Shown here: one piece after another, positions 1-12,120 of the stretch | How the letters are laid out: each line of letters starts with the position of its first letter | Numbering within the stretch: the first letter of the stretch is position 1 | Assembly: GCA_020064725.1 (NCBI GenBank) | Contig: JAGTWJ010000019.1 | Span: 620,001-684,000, forward strand | Length of the DNA: 64,000 bases | Direction: 5' to 3' | Source: Drechslerella dactyloides | Lineage: Eukaryota > Ascomycota > Orbiliomycetes > Orbiliales > Orbiliaceae | The notes under the pieces: generated by a model | Told to the model about the DNA's origin: nothing | Seen by the model: only the letters and a program-made list of their open reading frames with translations | The model's database searches: none | Position numbers and translations under genes: made by a program

Positions 1-3000
1 CCTCCGTTTGCGCACCCAGCACCTCAGTCGGCCCACGAGACTGAATACAGCATACATAATTATCAGGATCGATGTACGACATGTCGACAACTTACTCAGG
101 GACTATGTCTTTCCACTTCACGCATTCATGCTACTTATTCGACTACCAGTGTTTTCAAACGTCAGAACCCTCATATCTTGCAGAAAAAATTGCTCAATTA
201 GATGATTGGTCAGCGAGGAAGGTTGAGTGCGACCACGACAATAGATAGCAGTCAAGCTATGCGTCTGCCAATGATGTCGACATATAGTGATCGAATTCAG
301 AATGGCGAGCAGCTTCAAATTAGTCCTAATATCTTGGCTTAGACGTGCAAAGGTCTTCGTCTACAAGAACGAGCCCATGATTCTGTACAGTACCAATATG
401 AGGACCTCCCGATCCGGTGCAGATACAGTAATACATGTACGCAGACTCATAAGTATGAATCTCCATAGACATATATGGCAGGATAACTCTGTACATTACG
501 GTATGCCGGTTGGTACAAGCTATGTGTATCAATACGGACGAGCACAACCGACTTAGATGCAGGCAAAATGGACTATAGCAACACAATGAAGGCGGAGAGG
601 ACCAATACTTTCACAGTCAACCTAGCTCTGCACGAGGCATGGCCAAAATACGATAGCAGCGAACACATTATGACAAGTGCGACATTCAGGTCGCGGCGTG
701 TGAACATAGACGATCTGGACAACGGAGACGCTAAACCCGAGTCATGGTAGATCTATACAAGCGATTAAGATCTATCATGCAAATCTAATCAATAGCCGCA
801 GTCCTTACTCCGATCACGGCACCGGATGAGCTGCGAGAAGAGAACTACGACATATTGCATGTCGTACAACCTTACGGCCTTGAAACACAGCGGGAAGTAT
901 TTCGTATCATGGCTTGATATATTCGGCCTGGTGTTATAGACATCTCCGATTTATTTGAGAATTATTCAACCGAGAGATTTGCAATACATGTATCCGTATA
1001 CAGGGACGCATTTGATATTATGAATTCAGCGTAGGGGTTAATATGGATTTATATATTGATATGGGGATATTTTACATAGCAGCAGTCCTAGAAGCAGCCC
1101 TGACTGGCTACATGCAGCGCCCATACGTCACAAAGGAACCCAAATTTACAATGATCGGATTATTCGCGAAGGCATTTTATGCCGATTTTCTAATAGTAAA
1201 TGTTCTTACATAGTAGACGGCGTGGTAATACTACGCCCTATATCACGATTCAAGCTTAAGTCTATGCTTATGCTATAGGAGCACCGCCGGAGCTTGAGTA
1301 CCTTGCTCGCGTCATAATGGGAGATTGTTTCGCAATCAACAGACGAGAACCGGACGCATGGCAGAACTAAACTAAGAAGCGCGACTCGGAATTTTCGAAC
1401 ACTACTCAATTGATGGATGTCTCATGTTCGTCTGGGAAATATACATATAAATGCGGTCTCCAATTAACATTCGTATGGGTGGCATTGTACCTTCCGCAAG
1501 CTACTTTCCCACGAGCGTATGGCAAACGGCAAGGCGGAAAAACTCTATCACATGCTCTAGCTAGAGCTATTCAGCTTTATGGGCTCTATGGCGGCTACAG
1601 AATACCAAATAACTCGTTTCTTTCCGCACCTTGGATACATTTCAGACCGTCACATACCCACTGACGCGGTATTCTAGAACCAATCCAGTTGTTCTTGGTG
1701 CAATCGCCCCTTGGTTGATACCATTTATCCGACAAGGCCCGGTGGAATGAATTCTGGAATCCTTCGATCGGATCTATGGTGGAGGAATGAATTGATTTTT
1801 TCGTCGCGAAGCTCCGGAGTATGCAGCTTATCCTGAACATTCTAGCGTGCTACGGACGATCGTAAGCGAGGAAGCATTCCCTAGAAGATGGCCGCCTCCA
1901 TTCCAGGCACTTCCAATCAGCCGTCGACGCGTGCTCTCGTGCGGACGACCGAGGGATTGATCTGCGTCTCGTACGTATCGAGTATTGAATTTATACGTAT
2001 ACGCGCGCGTCCGTATCACGGCAATGCGGCAATATGTATACTACATGTACAACCGAGACTATACCTTTTGCCAATAGGCCTACACGCGAGCGTCTGATGT
2101 TCTTTTCCCGCTAGGACTACTTCATAGACATAGTTTGGGCACGTCCCCTCTCTAGATGCTAATCAGCGCTCGAGCGGGCGTTAGTGGCATTCTTCTAGAT
2201 ATACTTAAGCGGGCTAGCGAGATTCCCGCGTAACGCCGTCACATTCATATCGACATCACATAGCGGAGCGGCGTATGCATAGTCGTCCGGAGATATCCCA
2301 AACGGGACCGACGGAGGAGAAGAGCGAGAAGATCTTTGTCATAGATGCACAGTATCACATTCGTCAACAGTCAGCTCCTGTTGCAACCAGAGGGTTAAAA
2401 GTGTTGTTTCGCATCGTTGTTTTATTTTCTTCTTTACTTCCTGCGGTTAGCTCTAGACTCCTTCTAGGCAGCCCGCAATATTAACTAGCCACACGCAATC
2501 TCAATCTCCTCCAACGTACGCGTACGATCGAGATTGCAAGATCACGAGCCTGTACATAGTCAATCGAATACTATCATCCCACGTTTCTGCTGAATACTCC
2601 GCCATTCGAATATTCTGCATCTTGTAAGTCAGTGCATTGCATACTCGCCTGGCGCCTGGGCATCTGCATCTTCAGCATTCAGCCCACTAATCTGGTTCGA
2701 GTGCGGGGATTCGCTCGCTAAGATAACACTGACTTATGCATGGTCCGCAATTGGCAGCCGTTGGGAAGCCCGGCAGGGTTCGGCGCCACACGCGTGCGCA
2801 CGGATTGGGAACATCGTGCTTGGCTTGGTGCATGGTGATGCCATGCATCCAGGGAAAGATCAGGTGGCTTGGTGAGTGTATACAGTTGACGGGGACGGAG
2901 CATTCACGACTGACTTGACGGTGGCTAACCGGATGCGCGGCCTGCAGAGTGCATTCGGGATATCGGCAGATGACGATGGTGTATAGTCGGCTACGCGCAG

Positions 3001-3366
3001 GCTTAACATCCCTTACTTTGAAAATTACGACGCTCTGGCATGCAGACGAAGGTCCCACCGGCAGAATCACTTAATCAGCCGGAAAATAGCTCGGGCGTCG
3101 TGCTACATTCCACTAGACACCGCTGCTCGTGAGGGACATTTTACATTCCTGACCTGGTTCTCACATCGAGCCAGACTCCGTTCCTCTGTTTACTTTACTT
3201 CTTTCTTGGCCGATTGCTTGCTTGCTCGGCCGGTCCGTCGCAACTATTAACTTCGAGCGATTCTCACCGATCCAACATCTCTCTCATCAATAATATATTC
3301 CCAGTCACCGACTCTCGGCGGGCCATCCCGCTAAACACAGGCAGCTAGAAAGTATCACTAGACGCC
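1..3366. other. gene-free left flank and promoter of the next gene
   Basis: No reading frame here looks like a gene: all are short, none begins with a convincing protein, and none matches a family I recognise. A small inverted repeat (GCAATCTC at 2495-2502, GAGATTGC at 2530-2537) encloses the palindrome CGTACGCGTACG. The last 200 bp look like a fungal promoter: a pyrimidine-rich stretch at about 3170-3235 and an AT-rich TATA-like TAATATAT at 3291-3298, about 70 bp before the start codon at 3367. The first 2 kb are visibly TpA-rich and could be decayed repeat DNA, but no terminal repeats or transposase remnant can be seen. Confidence 0.6.
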
Positions 3367-4420
3367 ATGAAGGCCCAGAACCATGGACTCGTATTCGCGG
3401 CCAAACACGCAATCCTATTATTCGTCGGCGTGTCGCTGATAATGATGGTAGCACTCGCCGCGATAACATTAAGCCCTCACTCTCTGGTACGTTGCCTGCA
3501 CTCCACCCCGACCCTGCCCCTGACGGCACACGACGTCGAAATCGCGCAATACCTCTTACGATACGGAGACAAAAGCTGACAGGCGCTTGCCTACTTGCTC
3601 GCAGACAAAATACCTCCTCAACATCGGAAAGCACCTCGACAAAATCACCGCGGGCTCATCCGGCGCCCCGCTTTCCATCTTCAACACCAGCTCCAAAGTT
3701 GCCATCATCACCGACGCAACCTTCACAAACCGCCACATTCCGCTCATCCTGCACTTCAACTCCGTTCTCGGCCCAGCATGGCCTATAATCTACTTCACCT
3801 CACAAAGTATCGCCGAAACCTACCTCAGCCCCGCCTCCCCGAACAGCTCCGCCGTCTGGAATCGTGCGATCGATGACGGCAGAATACAGGTCCGAATCGT
3901 CCCGGACTCCTTCAATCTTACGACCCGGGCAGGCGTCAACCTCTATCTATCGAGCCGGTGGCTATGGGAGCAGCTGCACCCTGCACGCCATGTAATGGTC
4001 TTCCAGGCCGACGCTATGATCTGCGCAAACGCGCATAAGACGGTCGACGACTTTCTCGAGTACGACTTTATTGGCGCACCAATATCCCCCAACGCCAGCT
4101 TATATAACGGCGGTCTCTCACTACGCAACCGCAGCATGATTATGGATCTCTTCGACGAGGGGCTCGAGTTCGCCAACGAGAGGAACACGACCAAGGACGG
4201 CGAGGACTTTTGGTTCTCCACAAAATTCGGCGAGCGGGGAGCAAAACTGCCGACCACAGAAACGGCAATGGAGTTCGCTTGCCAATATAAGTTCAACATG
4301 GCGCAGAAGCGGCCGGTGGGGTACCACAAGATCCATAAGAAAGCGCAGTCTCACATGGCTGAAATCGCAGAATGGTGTCCGGAGATCTCGCTGACGGCGC
4401 CGGGGCGACTGCGAGGATAG
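3367..4420 (+). CDS. DUF5672-type glycosyltransferase-like membrane protein
   Basis: Two exons, 3367-3486 and 3605-4420, joined by a 118 bp phase-0 intron (GTACGT donor, GCTGAC branch site at 3575-3580, GCAG acceptor), giving 311 aa. The start is an ATG followed by a short N-terminus and one hydrophobic segment (about residues 12-34), a type II signal anchor pointing to the Golgi/ER lumen. The rest resembles the fungal DUF5672 family, which has a glycosyltransferase-like fold: a VAIITDATF strand after the stem, a central FQADAMIC segment where a DxD-like metal site would sit, then DFIGAPI and YNGGLSLRNRS. Potential N-glycosylation sites (NASL, NRSM) are visible. Substrate and acceptor are unknown. 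Family assignment is from remembered motifs; the gene model itself is firm because frame and phase join exactly. Confidence 0.85.
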
Positions 4421-4900
4421 TTCTTTTTTTTTTTTTTTTTCGTTATTTTTATTTTTTTATTTTCCCCCTTCATTGTGAATATAAGAGCGCGTTTTGGGTT
4501 TTCTTCTCCTAGTCTTTGTTTTACCATGGTTATTCATCTTGCCTTGTGGGTTGGTCCGGTTGTGGTTAGGCGTTGACTATGGCCTGTGATACCGAGCGGG
4601 CACGGATAAGGGCGATACCTGATAGAATCGTTGATATTTGGATTCGTACCAACAGCTTATCATGGGATTTGGGTGTAGTATATTTTGTATAGCATGCGTC
4701 TAATAATAGTTAATGCAGACATTCAGTCGAAGCGTGGGCCGTCGCATATACGTAAGCCTTGTAACGCACCTTGCAACCGCTGTGCCCGTATAATTTCCCC
4801 CAACGTCGCCCTTTAGAGACAATGATGCAGAATGTATCATCGCATCGAAATATTTAACTATCTTCGCCGCTCTCTAGACCGGCTGATCAGCTAAACAGCA
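4421..4900. other. intergenic, convergent 3' flanks
   Basis: Space between the convergent stop codons at 4420 (+) and 4901 (-). It opens with a run of 17 T at 4424-4440 followed by further T-rich sequence to about 4464, directly after the stop of the upstream gene and probably within its 3' untranslated region. Nothing else is recognised. Confidence 0.6.
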
Positions 4901-6182
4901 TCAATAATATTCGGCATCAGAACTGTCCCGAGGCATAAGGACCCGGTGCTCCCGGCGATCCCTTGCAACCACCAACCTCCCCCGCTCCATCGTCCAAAAG
5001 CACTTCTTGAACAACTTTGTCTTTACATACATATCCTCCGTCTCAGGAGACCGAACAATCTTCGCACACTCCTCCAACTCCGCCCCTTCAAGATCCTTGA
5101 ACCGTGCGTCCAGTGGTGTCTGCAGAGTCCACGACCACGGGCCCGTTGTCAACGGCCACGCAAGCGCAACCAAATGCCGATGCAGTACTATTGCGCGACG
5201 GTGAGAACCGCGGCCATCCCGCTTGCGCATTTCTGCTATCCGGGCGTCCGCCTCGTCACCTGTATCGTCGTATGACGCCGGGATGGTTACAATGCGTATA
5301 TGAATGTGTAAATTCGCCCCCAGGTTCGCCAAACCAGTCTTTAGTCGGTGAGCGAGTGGGATCAAAGGTGTTCTCGTGATCTCACGAGGCTCCGGGTTAA
5401 ACGGTCTCAGTATACCAGTTCGCAGCTCGGCGAGGTCGATTTGGACGCGGCGGATAAGTCTGCCGTAATGTGGGGCGAGGAAGCTGGAGCCGTCGAGGGG
5501 CGTGGGGTGTCGAATTCCATCGCATTCGGGGTACAGGATGGAACTGCATGATGGAATTAGCCACTTTTCGGATGCATCCATGCACAACATGCATGGATTC
5601 AACGTTAAAGAAAGTGACAGGTCAAATATTGTCGACCTACTCTTCGTGGGGGGAGAATCTGAACCGAAGCTGGTCCCAGACGGTCTCATAAGTCACCTTA
5701 GCCAGCCATCATATTAGCTTTGAACGTAAACCATTCCTCATACTGTTTATATCTATCTGCTCCATTGTGAAAAGCACTCGCGCAATGCATACGCAGAAAT
5801 AGCTTAGGGACCTCACCTCGAAGTCCTCCGCCGGAGGTATCCACGCAATAATATCAAACAACGCCTTCGCGACAATCCGTACAGGAAACACGTTCCGCGA
5901 ATACAGCACCTGGATCGCCTCATCATGCACCCAGTGACACGTCCGCAGCAACGCTACATGCAACTTTGGCCGCTGAAACTCCACCAGACGCTCTATCGCG
6001 CAATTCTCGCGGCCCTCAACAATGGTCTTATGGCGGCCGCGCAGGAAGCCATGGCCTGTGGCCGGTTGCGGCTGCGGGTCGAAGAGGAGGAGGTAGCCAT
6101 ATATCTGGTCGCGGATCTCGCGCGGGAGAGCTAGGAAGGGAAAGGAGTCCTCGTAGGCGCTAGTTGCCCAGTTTCCGGCCAT
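4901..6182 (-). CDS. 2EXR/F-box-like domain protein
   Basis: The first exon (6182-5817, 122 codons) starts at an ATG and carries FLALPREIRDQIYGYLL at about residues 16-32, the hallmark of the fungal 2EXR family related to F-box proteins. It ends at a good GTGAGG donor, phase 0. The second exon lies in the frame that ends at the stop 4903-4901. Its acceptor is uncertain: phase-0 AG sites precede 5641 and 5563, and a stop at 5695-5693 sets the outer limit. The downstream part contains the family-typical LIRRVQIDLAEL stretch. The protein would be about 340-370 aa. Large expansions of such genes are usual in moulds and individual functions are mostly unknown. I infer only a protein-interaction role. 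Confidence 0.7.
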
Positions 6183-7265
6183 GACGATTCAGTCGGTAGA
6201 GGGTCGCGATAATGCTGGTTTGCTGGAGATGGTGTCAGCTGGCGATGCCTGCTCGGTGGGGTGCTCAAGTCGATGGTGTTGGAGGAGAGTTGAAATGCGT
6301 GTTGTAATATTTGTTGGAGCTGAAGCGGCGGCGGCAGCGCCGGACATGCATGCGCTTTGCGCATTCTGGCTCGCAAGACCATTCTAGAATAATGATCCCG
6401 CGAATTTGAATATCAATCTCGCTGCCACATTCCAAGTTTGATGTCACAGCAACTACAACTACGCCCATGCAGTCTATAGGTATATAAATGCATATTCGTA
6501 TATGTATAGTGTACCCGTGGACTCCACGCTAGCACGGCCGCCAGGAGTGTATACGTATGGGGACAGCACGAAGAAGCCTGGATGCGCGCTTCCTAGTCAT
6601 AGTAAAATTGGTCGAAAGGGCCTTTAAAGAGTCTGAATGCAAAAATAAAATCTGTTAGTTTCTTCTCCAGGCAGTATGGGTAACTCCAGGCGTCGAGATA
6701 CGTGATATACACGAACGTGCGGGCGGCGACAGCGTGCAGGATTACCGTGTTGCCAAGACGTCTGTGCGACGCTTGACACCACCCGAATTGGCAATTTCCT
6801 AAAGACACTCGGCACTCGAAGAACACAAGATCCCTTAACCAACGCCATTATATTAAAATTCTGTAAATCCCACAAATCTATATACACCGTAGAAACAAAG
6901 GAAACTAGTAAAGAAAATGAAAGAAAGAGAGAATAAAATAGGTAACATGTAAGAAAATAAGTGACAGATAGAAAAGAAGTAGAAATTTTAAAATCCGGCG
7001 CCCAATCAAAATGACTAAATCAATACAAAAAGGAATGTTTTATCTCGCTCAGGCGAACGGTTCGCCATGCATGAAAATGCCGAAAGTTGAATAAGTTGCC
7101 TTCCAAATCCAAACCACCAAAAGGAACAAATGAGAAAGAAGCGAAATGTAGAAGAAGAATATGAAGAGGTATATTAGAGACAGAAAGAAATAAACAAATA
7201 GGTATCCTGGAAGCAAAGAAACGCTCAATTCAAAAGTTCAAAATTCAACCGGCTCGGTTGGGCTG
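6183..7265. other. intergenic; purine-rich tract
   Basis: Upstream region of the 2EXR gene and 3' flank of the membrane-protein gene. From about 6890 to 7215 the plus strand is strongly A/G-rich (many GAAAG and AAGAAA units), so the transcript of the minus-strand gene to the right would have a pyrimidine-rich 3' region. No credible coding frame is seen. Confidence 0.5.
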
Positions 7266-9035
7266 TTATATCCGCCCATACCTCGCTCTGTCGCTGCGCT
7301 GCAGGTCTCTATGACCCTGTTGCTCCCGCTGCTCCGGTCTTGGATTCATCGGCAGTCCCGCACGCGAACTTGGCTTGATTGTTGCCACGAATGTCGGGAA
7401 CCCCCCGATCTGGACCGGAACGACCTCCCAGTCCTTCGGCGGAACAGGCGGTGGCGTCGGCGGGGTCGCGTCCGTCTCGTTATAGACATGCCGCAAACTG
7501 CTTCCGCCAATGTGTGACTTTGTTGTCGCCGCCGTGGTCGTTGTCCGACTGGTCTTGCTGGTCGCGCTCGTGGGGCTCCGACCGCTAGAGCTGTGAGTGT
7601 ACCCGCGACTGAAGTTCGTAGTGTTGGTGGTATCCCGCTCCCTTGGAGAGTGCGGTGGGATCTGCACTGCGTGGATGCCGAAGCCCGGCGACACGGCGAC
7701 GCTGCGTTTACTCGAAGTTGAGTTTGCTGTCGTCGGCCGTCTGTCGTCGCGTCGCAGAGGCGATAGCGGTAGCACCGGCTGGTCGTAAATGCTGTTGAGA
7801 GCCTCACGGCTGTGAGTGTTGTGTTTATTCAGCTGTTGGTGAGTATGATGGTGTTCATATTGCTGCTGGTGGTAAACCTGACTCTCGCCGTCATCATAGC
7901 TATATCCGTCATCGCCGTCGTCTTCGTAATAGTAGTCGTCGTCGTCGCCGTCGACATCGTCGTCGTACGAGTCGTCGTAGGTGAAACGGTCGAACTCGTC
8001 GTCGCTGACGATGCTGCTGGCGATGGTGGTGGACGAAATGGGGCGAATTCGGCGAGAAACGCGGCTCTGTCGTGGTCCGTGGCCGTGGCCGTCGTGCGCG
8101 TGGTGCCTTGGACTTACGATGCTGTGACCACGGCTCTTACGAACGCGGGGATGGGCGGCGTCAGAGCGTCTGTTACCGCGGACTTTGCTGATCCGGCGAG
8201 ATGCTCTTTCGCGGCCATCGATTGGGCTATCGTTGATGGGGGTTACAGGGCTGTTAGAGGGTTGGTAGGCGATTTTCGCGCCGATACCGAACTGTGGCAT
8301 GGGAGGGAGCTGCACATGGCCGTGTGTGAGGGCGGTTTTAGGCTTCGTCGGGGCGGTAAGAGGGTGGGGGACGAAGGTCTCGCGGCGTAACCTCTTGGGT
8401 ATGAAGTAGTCCGGGACGAAGCTCTTTCGATTTGTGTTTCCACGGCCCTGGTTGCCCGTGACGTTGAGCTTCAGCATCGGCTTGTTCGAAGACGATGTCG
8501 GCGGCGGCTCTTCATTGTCCGTGGAGTATCTCGGGCTGGGTTTGAACTTTAGCTTTCCCTCTGGCTTTTTCGGCGACGACTCCAGCGGGAACAGGTTCAG
8601 CGAGGCCATGTTCTGCGTCGCCCCCGAATAGGGACTGACTGGCAACCCTGGGCTCGTCTGAGCCATGACGATGGGACCGATCTCTTGGTTCTGGTTTTCT
8701 CCAGGCTGTATGTACTCGAAGAAGTCCTTGCGAACCTGCGAGACCGGCGGGGGACTCGGCCGCCGCTTGCGACGGTAGGAAATCCATGCTGTGAACAGGA
8801 GAACTACCACGATAGACCCGCAGACTGCAATACCAAAGTACGAGATCGTAGCCAACATCGACGGCCCCTTCTGGGGCGCGGCACTGCTGGTAGCGGACGA
8901 AGTTGGCTCGGATGTCGAAGATGCGGATGTCGAGGGTAGTGATGTGGGTGTTGGTAGGGCGGTTATCAGGTGTGGGAGGGTGAGTATGAGCACCGAAGCG
9001 GTGAGAGATCTCGACGTCGACTGATATCGCGCCAT
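7266..9035 (-). CDS. single-pass membrane protein with long disordered tail
   Basis: A single uninterrupted frame of 589 aa, starting at an ATG. Residues 1-26 form a signal peptide (hydrophobic TASVLILTLPHLITA). Residues 27-58 are a short Ser/Thr-rich ectodomain suited to O-mannosylation. Residues 61-86 are one transmembrane helix followed by a basic YRRKRR stop-transfer signal. The roughly 500-residue cytoplasmic tail is low complexity: a Pro/Ser-rich part, a basic part, an Asp/Tyr-rich acidic block at about 340-388, a His/Gln block, Ser/Thr repeats, a PPTPPPVPP run near 535 (possible SH3 ligand) and a short conserved-looking VVPVQIGGFPTFVATIKP near the end. The layout recalls fungal wall-stress or signalling mucin-like sensors, but the ectodomain is much shorter and has no cysteine-rich domain. 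Function unknown. Confidence 0.8.
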   Translation of the reverse strand: MARYQSTSRSLTASVLILTLPHLITALPTPTSLPSTSASSTSEPTSSATSSAAPQKGPSMLATISYFGIAVCGSIVVVLLFTAWISYRRKRRPSPPPVSQVRKDFFEYIQPGENQNQEIGPIVMAQTSPGLPVSPYSGATQNMASLNLFPLESSPKKPEGKLKFKPSPRYSTDNEEPPPTSSSNKPMLKLNVTGNQGRGNTNRKSFVPDYFIPKRLRRETFVPHPLTAPTKPKTALTHGHVQLPPMPQFGIGAKIAYQPSNSPVTPINDSPIDGRERASRRISKVRGNRRSDAAHPRVRKSRGHSIVSPRHHAHDGHGHGPRQSRVSRRIRPISSTTIASSIVSDDEFDRFTYDDSYDDDVDGDDDDYYYEDDGDDGYSYDDGESQVYHQQQYEHHHTHQQLNKHNTHSREALNSIYDQPVLPLSPLRRDDRRPTTANSTSSKRSVAVSPGFGIHAVQIPPHSPRERDTTNTTNFSRGYTHSSSGRSPTSATSKTSRTTTTAATTKSHIGGSSLRHVYNETDATPPTPPPVPPKDWEVVPVQIGGFPTFVATIKPSSRAGLPMNPRPEQREQQGHRDLQRSDRARYGRI

Positions 9036-12000
9036 CCTGATGTCGATATCAGATCTACGGCGTCCAGCTCATGTAGCAGACTAGCTGCGCTCCTCGAGGG
9101 AGCTGTACGTATACGATAACTGACAACCTGCGTCCAGCCTGTATATCGGTATCTGCCCCGCAGTATATGTGTGTGTAACCTTTGTTGTATTGCGAGCGCC
9201 TCAGCACCACGGTCGACGAGTATGTACCGACGTACACAAGTATCGATCCGCGAACAGGTAAAAGGCAAGTTGTATCCTTCGAAAGGTAAAAAGTCGCAAG
9301 AGTGCGAAATAGAAAAACCAGGTATCAAAAAAAAATCGTAGAGAGGCTCGCAGCCGGGCGTCCAGATGTCATATATCAAAGCGTAAACAATCCCTGCCTG
9401 CAGTCGCACGATCTCGTAACTACGCTGCGTGCTTTAATGCATGAAAACTGTAACCAAGCAGTCAGCGCACGCTCATAAGACGGCAATATATTTAAACGGC
9501 CACTTCACTCGGCCGGCGGCGGAGCGACCGCTCGTTTAAACGTCCAGTTGCTGCCTGGCCGAGTGAATTTGGGGGGACGTAACAATAGCACATCGTACGT
9601 TTGTCCTGCGGGCAAGCGCACGCATGCACATGCATGCAGGCCGCATTGCTGCATCCAAGGGTCCTCTAGCACATATCCGGGCGTACTCACATCCAGGAAC
9701 CGCACTAACTAGCCTGTTTAGCTGCTTAACTCGCAGCAGTAATCTATTATTCGGACGAATCGAGGCGGATAGGTGGCGAATAGCGGAGCATATAAGGGTA
9801 AATAAATAGTGGGCAGTCGTATATCGCAGGCGGGAAAGCTAGAAGTAACTCGGAGGGGAAAAAGTGGCAGCAAGTGAAGAAATAGAATATATACGGCGCG
9901 CCGCGCAGAGAATATATTTAATCTGATTGATTGTTCAGGATTTGACCTGTATGTTTCGCATTTGTCGATGTAATAAGACTGTCTGCCAACCTGCGTGGCA
10001 GGCATGTAATGATAGTTCAATCTCCTTTGGCTCCCGGACCAACTGCTGCAGCGCGTGCGAAGGTTAGTTATATCCCCGGGCGAACTAGCTGCTTCGTGCT
10101 CCCCGCTAGCTCGCTTGCTTTTGACGGCTATATGCATGTCTGTCCGGAGGCTGGCAGGCCCTGGAGCGTTCTTTGGCTGGCCCATGGTGACGGCCGGAAA
10201 TCAGCGTCCCAGAGTAATTAGGTGCATGCATGACCTCATGGTATCGCCATGGGCATGCCACAGCACGACACGACACCCCGGGCGACGATATGATTGCTCA
10301 CATGCATGCGCGACGAGCCTAAGCCCAAGCCAGCTTCGCTCCGGCGCACGCAATCTGATTGACTGGTTGACTGACGGTGGATGGCGCCCGACTGTTCGAG
10401 CTGCTATTCTTGTCGTGACATCTGGCGTGGTGTTGTTCGTATCAGCCTCCACACGCCAAACGTCGACCGCCAACGTTCACGTCCTCATTGCATCCTCACC
10501 GACCGTGCTAGGCTCCGAGTTCTGATACACCCATCCTTCTAGAAGCCCACCAGCCGTCCCCCCGCGAGTACGAATCCTTTGCAGCCGTGTATAAATATCG
10601 TCGCGTGCAGGGAAACGTTCATGTTGTCGACAGGTGCGGTTTGTTTCATGTGGCGCCTCTGGCCGCCGCAACAACCACCCAGCGGACATTCTCGTGCGGC
10701 CAACGCCAGCCAATCGTCGCGAACCTCCCCGCTGAGGATATTTTTGGCACCCCGGCAAGGGTCTGCGTGGACGAAGCGAAAGGGCAAACACGCGGAAACG
10801 GCTAAAAGGAAAATAATCGCATCCGAGGCGGCCTTTGCCATGCGATGCGATTCGGCGGCTGCAGATTCGAGGCCCGGCCTGCAGGTACAGGCATCTCGCT
10901 CGAGCAAACAGCGCTAGTCCGACGCCGGAAGCTGCAGCTGCCTGCTCAGATGATCTTTCGTCGTTTCAGATGCTCGATGTTTGATTGCTTTCGAGCAGAC
11001 GGACGACCAGCTGCTCGATAGATGCATGCTGCAGCAAAGCTAGTCCGTGGGCGTCCACGTGGGCGTGATGTCCGCAGCCGGAACTCGTGAATCCGAGACC
11101 TGTTATTTGCCAGCTGCCAGGCGAAACTCGGAGATCTATACGGCACCTGCAGATTCTGATGCATCGATGGTGAGTTTTAGCATGGTGTCACAGAGGAATG
11201 TATCGTCAATTATAATATCGCCGCGACTAGCTCGGACTGCAACTTGGCTGTTTGCTCTAGACACTCTTGCATATGCAATATCACCCTACCCATGGGCCCC
11301 ATAGCTCCAGCATGCATTGCACAATTCCGCATGCTGACTCGAGCCCTCGCTTCATCTCTCCAAATATATCTATAAAAATGAGAGGGAAATTATAAGACAC
11401 CCGAAAATCCCTCTCATAGGAAAATTTAAAACTCGGTGAACATGCATGCTGCACTGCAAGCCGGGATGGATCCACAACCGGTTGTGCGCATGTTCGAATC
11501 GAGCTCCACGTGGCAAGCCATGTGCACAGGCCTATTAACCTGGACCTTGATGCGAGGCTGAAGTTCTGCATGCATGTATTTACTACATGCCGCTCTTGGA
11601 TCGAAATGCAGTGTGTGCGGTGTGCGATACACTATGGCGCCTGGCGTCGAGGCCCATTTTCCATATGAATTTCATGACACTAAATACGCCAACGTTTGCA
11701 ACAACAGCCACACTCGATCAAGTATCTTATTCACCGCACACGGACAGCCACTTGCCATGGAACGCAAGATGTCTAACTGGTAGACTAGATGGGCCCATTC
11801 TGTTTTACTATTTTAATAGTTTACTCATATGCGTATACACATATTTTTATTTACGCACTCACTCATCAAACCTCTACTATGCCTGTAGATTTACCTTTTT
11901 ATTCAAAATCTAGAGCTATCGCTTGTTACCAAGCTACCTGTGCGACTTAGCTAGACCACGTAATTATAAAATAAATACATACTTTTAGTCTTAGCATTCT

Positions 12001-12120
12001 GATGGCCGTGCCGGCCCACAATCTCCGCAGATACAGATACTGTCCAGACACGGATAATGTCTCAACGATATGTAGGATTCTCTTTCCACATTATCCACAT
12101 TCACTCACCCGAGAATCCGC
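9036..12120. other. 3.1 kb gene-free gap rich in GCATGC
   Basis: Promoter side of the membrane-protein gene and 3' flank of the decarboxylase. No frame looks coding. Between about 9620 and 11580 the palindrome GCATGC occurs ten times, against roughly one per 4 kb expected, together with many CTGCAG and TGCA cores. An inverted repeat at 9504-9567 is listed separately. Confidence 0.55.
9504..9567. repeat. 11-bp inverted repeat (hairpin-capable)
   Basis: TTCACTCGGCC at 9504-9514 is matched by its exact reverse complement GGCCGAGTGAA at 9557-9567, with a 42 bp loop. A second motif, TTTAAACG, occurs at 9491-9498 and again at 9536-9543 within GTTTAAAC. It could be a regulatory palindrome or chance. 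No target-site duplication is seen. Confidence 0.5.

Noticed and set aside
1..2700. Possible RIP-mutated transposon relic
   Set aside because: TpA-rich appearance only; no terminal repeats, target duplication or broken transposase could be identified.
7812..8390. 192-codon plus-strand frame rich in Val
   Set aside because: Antisense shadow of the Asp-rich repeat region of the membrane protein; the Val runs are read from the complement of Asp codons.
11485..11515. GTTCGAATC resembling a tRNA T-loop (B box)
   Set aside because: The flanking bases cannot form the five-pair T stem and no acceptor or anticodon arm lies upstream.
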